Shown piece after piece: positions 21,124-25,225 of a stretch of DNA of 25,225 bases. The notes below the pieces were generated by a model. That model was not told the DNA's origin. It saw only the letters and a program-made list of their open reading frames with translations, and did no database searches. Source of the DNA: Rhodocyclaceae bacterium (lineage in GTDB: Bacteria; Pseudomonadota; Gammaproteobacteria; Burkholderiales; Rhodocyclaceae); contig JALRGK010000208.1 of NCBI GenBank assembly GCA_023253415.1, positions 1 through 25,225 of the forward strand, written 5' to 3'. A program made the translations under genes and the position numbers. Each line of letters begins with the position of its first letter. Positions within the stretch are counted from its first letter, which is position 1.

Positions 21124-23031
21124 TCAAAGAACGACCTGGGTACCGAGCTCCACGACTCTATTGGTTGGAATATTGAAGTAGTTGGTTGCGCTATCCGCAT
21201 TACGGAACATGGTGACAAATAACTTTTCTCGCCAGAATGCCATTTCCGAATTGAGCTTCGGAATGAGGGTTTCACGACCCAGGAAGAACGAGGTCTCCAT
21301 CATATTGATGGGTAAGCCGTATGCCTCGCACATCGCTAACGCCACAGGAATATTCGGTTCTTCTTTGAACCCATAGCGAATCAGCACAGTCCAGAAATTT
21401 TCTTTCAGCGTCTTCACTTCGACCCGATCCGTTTCAGGTACAAAGGGCACATCCTCAATCTGCACACAGGTGACCAGCACTTTTTCGTGCAACACCTTGT
21501 TATGCATCAGGTTATGCAGCATGGCATGCGGCACCCCTGTTAGATCTGCATTCAGAAACACAGCAGTTCCGGGCACCCGGGTCGGACCACCCACTGCGAG
21601 GCTACCGACAAAGGCATCGAGCCGCAGTTCTTCACTGCGCAAACGCTTGCGGAGCAGCTGGCGACCGCGTTTCCAGGTTGTCATGATGGTAAAGATGACT
21701 AAACCAGCAACCAGCGGGAACCAACCGCCATCCGGAATCTTCTGGATATTGGCCCACAGGAAGATCAATTCGAAGACGAGGAAAAAGGCAAACAGCAGCG
21801 CTGCCCGGTACCAACCCCATTGCCAGATCTTGGCAGCCACCACCACCGCCAATAGCGAGGTAATCACCATATCACCTGTTACTGCGAGACCGTAAGCCGC
21901 TGCCAGATTATTCGAAGATTTGAAGGTGAGCACTAGGAGAATCACAGCAGCCAGCTGCATCCAATTGACGCCCGGCATGTAGATCTGACCCTGTTCCTTC
22001 TCGGAGGTATGCTGAACCAGCATACGTGGTACAAAACCGAGCTGCATCGCCTGACGTGTCATCGAATAGGCCCCGGTAATCACCGCCTGGGAGGCAATAA
22101 CGGTGGCGCAGGTCGCCAGACAGACTAGCGGAAAGCGCAGGTATTCGGGCACCCCCATGTAAAACGGATTATCAACCGCATCGGGATTACCCAGCACGAG
22201 TGCCGCCTGACCGAAGTAGTTGATGACTAATGCCGGCAACACAAAGAAGGCCCACGCCAGACGAATCGGCTTGCGGCCGAAATGGCCCATATCGGCATAG
22301 AGTGCTTCAGCCCCCGTCACGGCCAACACTACGTTACCCATCGCGAACATCGCCATGTGGGGATTATCAACCAGCAGATGGATGGCATATACCGGATTGA
22401 GCGCCAGGAGCACGTGCGGATTTTCAATCACGTTATAGACACCCATGACACCTAATACACCAAACCAGGCCGCCATGACCGGGCCAAAGAACGCACCTAC
22501 TTTGGCCGTGCCATGCTTCTGAAACATGAACAGCATGGTCAGAATAACAATCGTGATCGGGATCACCACACTATTGAACTGGGGCGCGATCACTTGCAGG
22601 CCTTCCACCGCGGAGAGCACCGAGATCGCTGGCGTTACCATCCCGTCACCGTAGAACATGGCCGTACCGAGAATCCCCGCCAACATAATCCATTTGGCCC
22701 GTTTGGGCTTGTCCTGTGCTTCGTGCAGTGCCAGCGCAATCAGCGCCATCATGCCACCCTCGCCCCGGTTATCGGCCCGCAGAATGAACACAATATATTT
22801 GAACGAAACGATAATCATCAGCGCCCAGAAGATCATCGATAGGCCACCGAAGACGTTGGCTTCAGTCAGGGGGATCGGGTGATTACCGGCAAAAAGCTCT
22901 TTGAATGCGTACAGGGGACTCGTCCCGATGTCCCCATACACCACGCCCAGCGCACCTAAGACGAGTAATTGCAAACTCGTCTTGGTTTCATGCGCCGAAG
23001 CAGCACCCGTATTCGACGTTCCTGCCGACAT
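21124..23031 (-). CDS. kup: Low-affinity potassium uptake protein Kup
   Basis: Kup/HAK/KT-family proteins import potassium by proton symport at the inner membrane. The 635-residue protein shows the family start GALGVVYGDIGTSPLYAFKE (27-45), then RADNRGEGGMMALIALA, about twelve hydrophobic segments to residue ~450, and a soluble C-terminal domain that includes FFLGRETLIP and WREKLFVTMFRNA. I chose the ATG at 23031, preceded by GGGAG, over an in-frame TTG at 23043. It follows ssb by 54 bases on the same strand. Its 3' end faces rfaE2 across the structured element. Confidence 0.96.
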   Translation of the reverse strand: MSAGTSNTGAASAHETKTSLQLLVLGALGVVYGDIGTSPLYAFKELFAGNHPIPLTEANVFGGLSMIFWALMIIVSFKYIVFILRADNRGEGGMMALIALALHEAQDKPKRAKWIMLAGILGTAMFYGDGMVTPAISVLSAVEGLQVIAPQFNSVVIPITIVILTMLFMFQKHGTAKVGAFFGPVMAAWFGVLGVMGVYNVIENPHVLLALNPVYAIHLLVDNPHMAMFAMGNVVLAVTGAEALYADMGHFGRKPIRLAWAFFVLPALVINYFGQAALVLGNPDAVDNPFYMGVPEYLRFPLVCLATCATVIASQAVITGAYSMTRQAMQLGFVPRMLVQHTSEKEQGQIYMPGVNWMQLAAVILLVLTFKSSNNLAAAYGLAVTGDMVITSLLAVVVAAKIWQWGWYRAALLFAFFLVFELIFLWANIQKIPDGGWFPLVAGLVIFTIMTTWKRGRQLLRKRLRSEELRLDAFVGSLAVGGPTRVPGTAVFLNADLTGVPHAMLHNLMHNKVLHEKVLVTCVQIEDVPFVPETDRVEVKTLKENFWTVLIRYGFKEEPNIPVALAMCEAYGLPINMMETSFFLGRETLIPKLNSEMAFWREKLFVTMFRNADSATNYFNIPTNRVVELGTQVVL

Positions 23032-23085
23032 AGCTACTCCCAACTACAAAACTAGATACAAAAACGCCGAACGGGCTGAAATACG

Positions 23086-23541
23086 TTAAAACGGAATATC
23101 GTCGTCGAGATCCGCCACATTGGCCGGCGGACGACGGCTGGCGTTACCTCCGACAGCAGCTGCCGGCGCAAACGGATCATCACGGCTGACCGGCTCGCCC
23201 TGACCTTCACGGCGCCCCAGCATTTTCATTTCGGTGGCTTCGACTTCTGTCGTGTAACGCTCCTGGCCATCTTTGTCTTGCCATTTGCGGGTCTTGATGC
23301 GACCTTCGATGTAAACCTGCGAGCCCTTTTTCAGATACTGGCCAGCAATTTCTGCGAGGCGACGATAAAACACCACACGGTGCCACTCGGTTGCTTCACG
23401 CTGCTCCCCACTGGCCTTGTCGCGCCAAGTATCGGTCGTCGCTAGGCGGATATTGCAAACCGCATCGCCAGAAGTGGTGTAACGGGTTTCCGGGTCTGCA
23501 CCCAGGTTGCCGATGAGAATAACTTTATTGAGCGATGCCAT
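23086..23541 (-). CDS. ssb: Single-stranded DNA-binding protein
   Basis: SSB coats single-stranded DNA in replication, recombination and repair. The 151 residues have the OB-fold domain (1-~108) with MASLNKVILIGNLGADPETRY, then WHRVVFYRRLAEIAGQYLKKG (53-73), GRIKTRKWQDKDG, a Gly/Pro/Ala linker, and the acidic tip DLDDDIPF that recruits partner proteins. TGGAG precedes the ATG. It lies 64 bases after the MFS gene. After its stop, a short GCC/GGC stem followed by GTTTTTG may weakly terminate before kup. The uvrA-MFS-ssb arrangement is common in betaproteobacteria, and uvrA and ssb are often damage-inducible, but I see no LexA box here. Confidence 0.97.
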   Translation of the reverse strand: MASLNKVILIGNLGADPETRYTTSGDAVCNIRLATTDTWRDKASGEQREATEWHRVVFYRRLAEIAGQYLKKGSQVYIEGRIKTRKWQDKDGQERYTTEVEATEMKMLGRREGQGEPVSRDDPFAPAAAVGGNASRRPPANVADLDDDIPF

Positions 23542-23605
23542 AAGACGAGTCTCCAGAGTGAACGAGTGTAGCGGCCAAAAAGATGGCTTACCGGTTGCTA
23601 GGTTA

Positions 23606-24838
23606 TCACGCCGGCCTATTGGACGGTACTCGTGCTGGCCATTGAACCAAAATAACCAACCAGATCAATGCCATAGCAGCGCAACCGGCAAACACGGCCA
23701 AATACCCTCCCGTTTCAAGCAGATAGCCACCTAGCGCCCCACCTGTAAAGAGACCCAGGGACTGCAGGGTATTGTAAATACCCAACGCACGGGCTTTGCC
23801 AGCCGGCGGCGCAATCCGGGAAATAAGTGACGGTTGCAAGGCTTCCAAAATATTGAAGCCACAAAAAAAGACACTGACCAACAGTAGCATCGTACCCAAC
23901 GCCAGGGATTGCCCAGTCGCATCCCCCATTGCCACAAAGCCGACAAAACCGATCTGAACGAGCACCAGGAGCAGAACAGCGATGCTGAAGACTTGGGCCA
24001 TACGCTGATGGCGCTCGGCCTGCATCATCGCCGGCCAAAGCGCAAAGAAGGAGGCCAGTACCGCCGGCACATAAACCATCCAGTGATTCTGAAGCGCTAA
24101 CCCAGCCCGCTGGATCAGAAGTGCGGGCACAGCCACCCACATGGCAATCTGGATCGCATGCAGAATGAAGACCCCCAGGTTGAGGCGAAACAAACGGGGC
24201 TCACGCAGCACCTGGATAAAGGTACCAGGCACGGCAGTTGGCAATGGTGGTGCCGGAGGCACCAGCCGGAAAAGCGCCCAGAAGGCCGCAACACCCAAGG
24301 CGCAGGTCAACCAGAACAGACCACCAAGGCCGATCCAGCCATATAACACCGGGGCAACTGCAAGGGAGAGCGCAAACATCAGGGCAATAGAGCCGCCCAC
24401 CATCGCCATGGCTTTGCTACGCTGGCTATCACGGGTCAGATCCGCAACCAACGCCGTAATGGCGGCGGAGATTGCACCACTGCCTTGCAACATACGTCCC
24501 AACGTCATGGTTTGAACCGAATCTGCCAGTGCGCAAACGACACTCCCCAGTACAAATAAAACCAGGCCACAGGCAATCACAGGTTTACGCCCCCAGCGAT
24601 CTGCCAGAATACCGAACGGCAGTTGCAGAAAGGCCTGCGTTAGCCCATATGCCCCCAATGCCAGGCCCACGGCAGCGACATCTTGGCCACCCGTCAGCTC
24701 CCGTGCTGCAACAGCAAATACCGGCAGCACAATAAACAGACCTAGCATACGCAGTGCAAAAATGGCCGCCAGTCCCAGGGCTGCGCGGCGCTCATCGGCC
24801 AACATCGGTTCTTTGGTGCGGGTGGAATCTTGGGACAT
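23606..24838 (-). CDS. MFS transporter
   Basis: A 410-residue major facilitator protein with about twelve hydrophobic segments, probably a drug/metabolite efflux proton antiporter. The MFS motif A appears as GILADRWGRKPV (76-87), between helices 2 and 3. RMLGLFIVLPVFAVAARELTG precedes it, and LGRMLQGSGAISAAITALVADLT is the motif-B/C region. The substrate is not deducible. I chose ATG 24838 (MSQDSTRTKEPM) because the 59 residues upstream in the open frame are not MFS-like and overlap uvrA. The Shine-Dalgarno is weak. It is divergent from uvrA and upstream of ssb. Confidence 0.9.
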   Translation of the reverse strand: MSQDSTRTKEPMLADERRAALGLAAIFALRMLGLFIVLPVFAVAARELTGGQDVAAVGLALGAYGLTQAFLQLPFGILADRWGRKPVIACGLVLFVLGSVVCALADSVQTMTLGRMLQGSGAISAAITALVADLTRDSQRSKAMAMVGGSIALMFALSLAVAPVLYGWIGLGGLFWLTCALGVAAFWALFRLVPPAPPLPTAVPGTFIQVLREPRLFRLNLGVFILHAIQIAMWVAVPALLIQRAGLALQNHWMVYVPAVLASFFALWPAMMQAERHQRMAQVFSIAVLLLVLVQIGFVGFVAMGDATGQSLALGTMLLLVSVFFCGFNILEALQPSLISRIAPPAGKARALGIYNTLQSLGLFTGGALGGYLLETGGYLAVFAGCAAMALIWLVILVQWPARVPSNRPA

Positions 24839-24898
24839 GATTGTCAGACTTAGAATCAGCAGAAACGGTGCATGGTAAAGAAATAAATTGCGCGCCAG

Positions 24899-24930
24899 TT
24901 GCGACGCACAAACACAGCCGCGTAATATTA
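24899..24930. promoter_or_regulatory. Candidate uvrA promoter with a palindromic -10
   Basis: TTGCGA (24899-24904), 18 bases, then TAATAT (24923-24928) is a fair + strand promoter for uvrA, about 60 bases before its ATG. The -10 lies in the perfect palindrome TAATATTA (24923-24930), which could also serve the divergent MFS gene. I searched for the CTGT-N8-ACAG SOS pattern and did not find it. Confidence 0.35.
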
Positions 24931-24987
24931 CCAGTTGGCCTGAACTTTCCCGGGCCTCTATCGCTTTCTGACAGACCGGAACCCGCC

Positions 24988-25225
24988 ATGGACGACATCC
25001 GCATCCGCGGTGCACGCACGCACAACCTCCAGAACATCAGCCTGGATCTACCTCGTCACAAATTGATCGTGATTACGGGCCTTTCCGGTTCGGGCAAAAG
25101 CTCTCTGGCCTTTGACACGCTCTACGCCGAGGGCCAGCGTCGCTATGTTGAAAGCCTGTCGGCCTATGCACGCCAGTTTTTGCAGCTCATGGAAAAGCCG
25201 GATGTCGACCTGATTGAGGGACTCT
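24988..25225 (+). CDS. uvrA: Excinuclease ABC subunit A, N-terminal part
   Basis: UvrA is the damage-sensing ATPase of nucleotide excision repair. Only the first 79 codons are in the window (full length is normally about 940). They are diagnostic: MDDIRIRGARTHNLQNISLD, Walker A GLSGSGKSS (31-39), then LAFDTLYAEGQRRYVESLSA and YARQFLQLMEKPDVD. A GGA-containing weak Shine-Dalgarno (gaccgga) lies about 10 bases upstream. It is divergent from the MFS gene, with ssb further on, a neighbourhood often kept in betaproteobacteria. Confidence 0.96.
   Translation, partial: MDDIRIRGARTHNLQNISLDLPRHKLIVITGLSGSGKSSLAFDTLYAEGQRRYVESLSAYARQFLQLMEKPDVDLIEGL

Noticed and set aside
24839..24987. LexA (SOS) box before uvrA
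   Set aside because: I looked for CTGT-N8-ACAG on both strands and found only isolated half-sites such as CTGACAG.
24839..25015. N-terminal extension of the MFS protein from 25015
   Set aside because: The region overlaps the start of uvrA on the other strand and is not MFS-like; ATG 24838 fits the family.

Overview
The window is about 25 kb of compact bacterial chromosome. It reads as a betaproteobacterium, possibly Neisseriales-like. The pointers are the block mlaFEDACB-yadGH-ibaG-murA-hisGD, separate hisI and hisE followed by a HIT protein and tatABC, a short-form HisG that needs a separate HisZ, stand-alone rfaE2, and uvrA divergent from an MFS gene followed by ssb. This placement rests on gene order and protein family resemblance only; no search was run. 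I found no rRNA, tRNA, CRISPR array or insertion sequence, and no gene-free stretch longer than 300 bases.

Left edge (1-481): the first ~350 bases are foreign to the rest. They are G+C-rich and encode, on the + strand, part of a gene transfer agent / phage tail TIM-barrel protein of alphaproteobacterial type. They run straight into the first 47 codons of sucD on the - strand, with up to 13 bp that fit either side. An assembly or library chimera is the likeliest cause. The genomic context proper starts near base 341.

341-5448: sucCD (succinyl-CoA synthetase, - strand), a Nif3/YbgI metal protein (-), a divergent YafJ-type class II glutamine amidotransferase (+), then tatC, tatB, tatA and a HIT hydrolase (all -). 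An intrinsic-terminator-like hairpin separates tatA from tatB.

5469-13208: histidine biosynthesis. hisB-H-A-F-I-E run on the - strand and lead into HIT-tatABC. hisG-hisD lie further right on the same strand. Between the two blocks sit hisC on the opposite strand and a pair of half-size chromate-type transporters that follow and overlap hisD. All genes for the standard route are present except hisZ and a histidinol-phosphate phosphatase.

13265-20308: a - strand run of overlapping genes: mlaF, mlaE, mlaD, mlaA, mlaC and mlaB (retrograde phospholipid transport for outer-membrane asymmetry), a YadG/YadH-type ABC exporter, ibaG and murA. This joins envelope lipid homeostasis to peptidoglycan precursor synthesis and continues into hisGD.

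20309-25225: a divergent promoter region, rfaE2 (+, LPS heptose activation), a 99-nt highly structured intergenic element, kup (-), ssb (-), an MFS transporter (-), and the start of uvrA (+), cut by the window edge.

Most of the window is housekeeping. The points worth a second look are the chimeric left edge, the rearranged his locus with its embedded chromate transporter pair, the tatA/tatB hairpin, and the structured element at 21012-21110.
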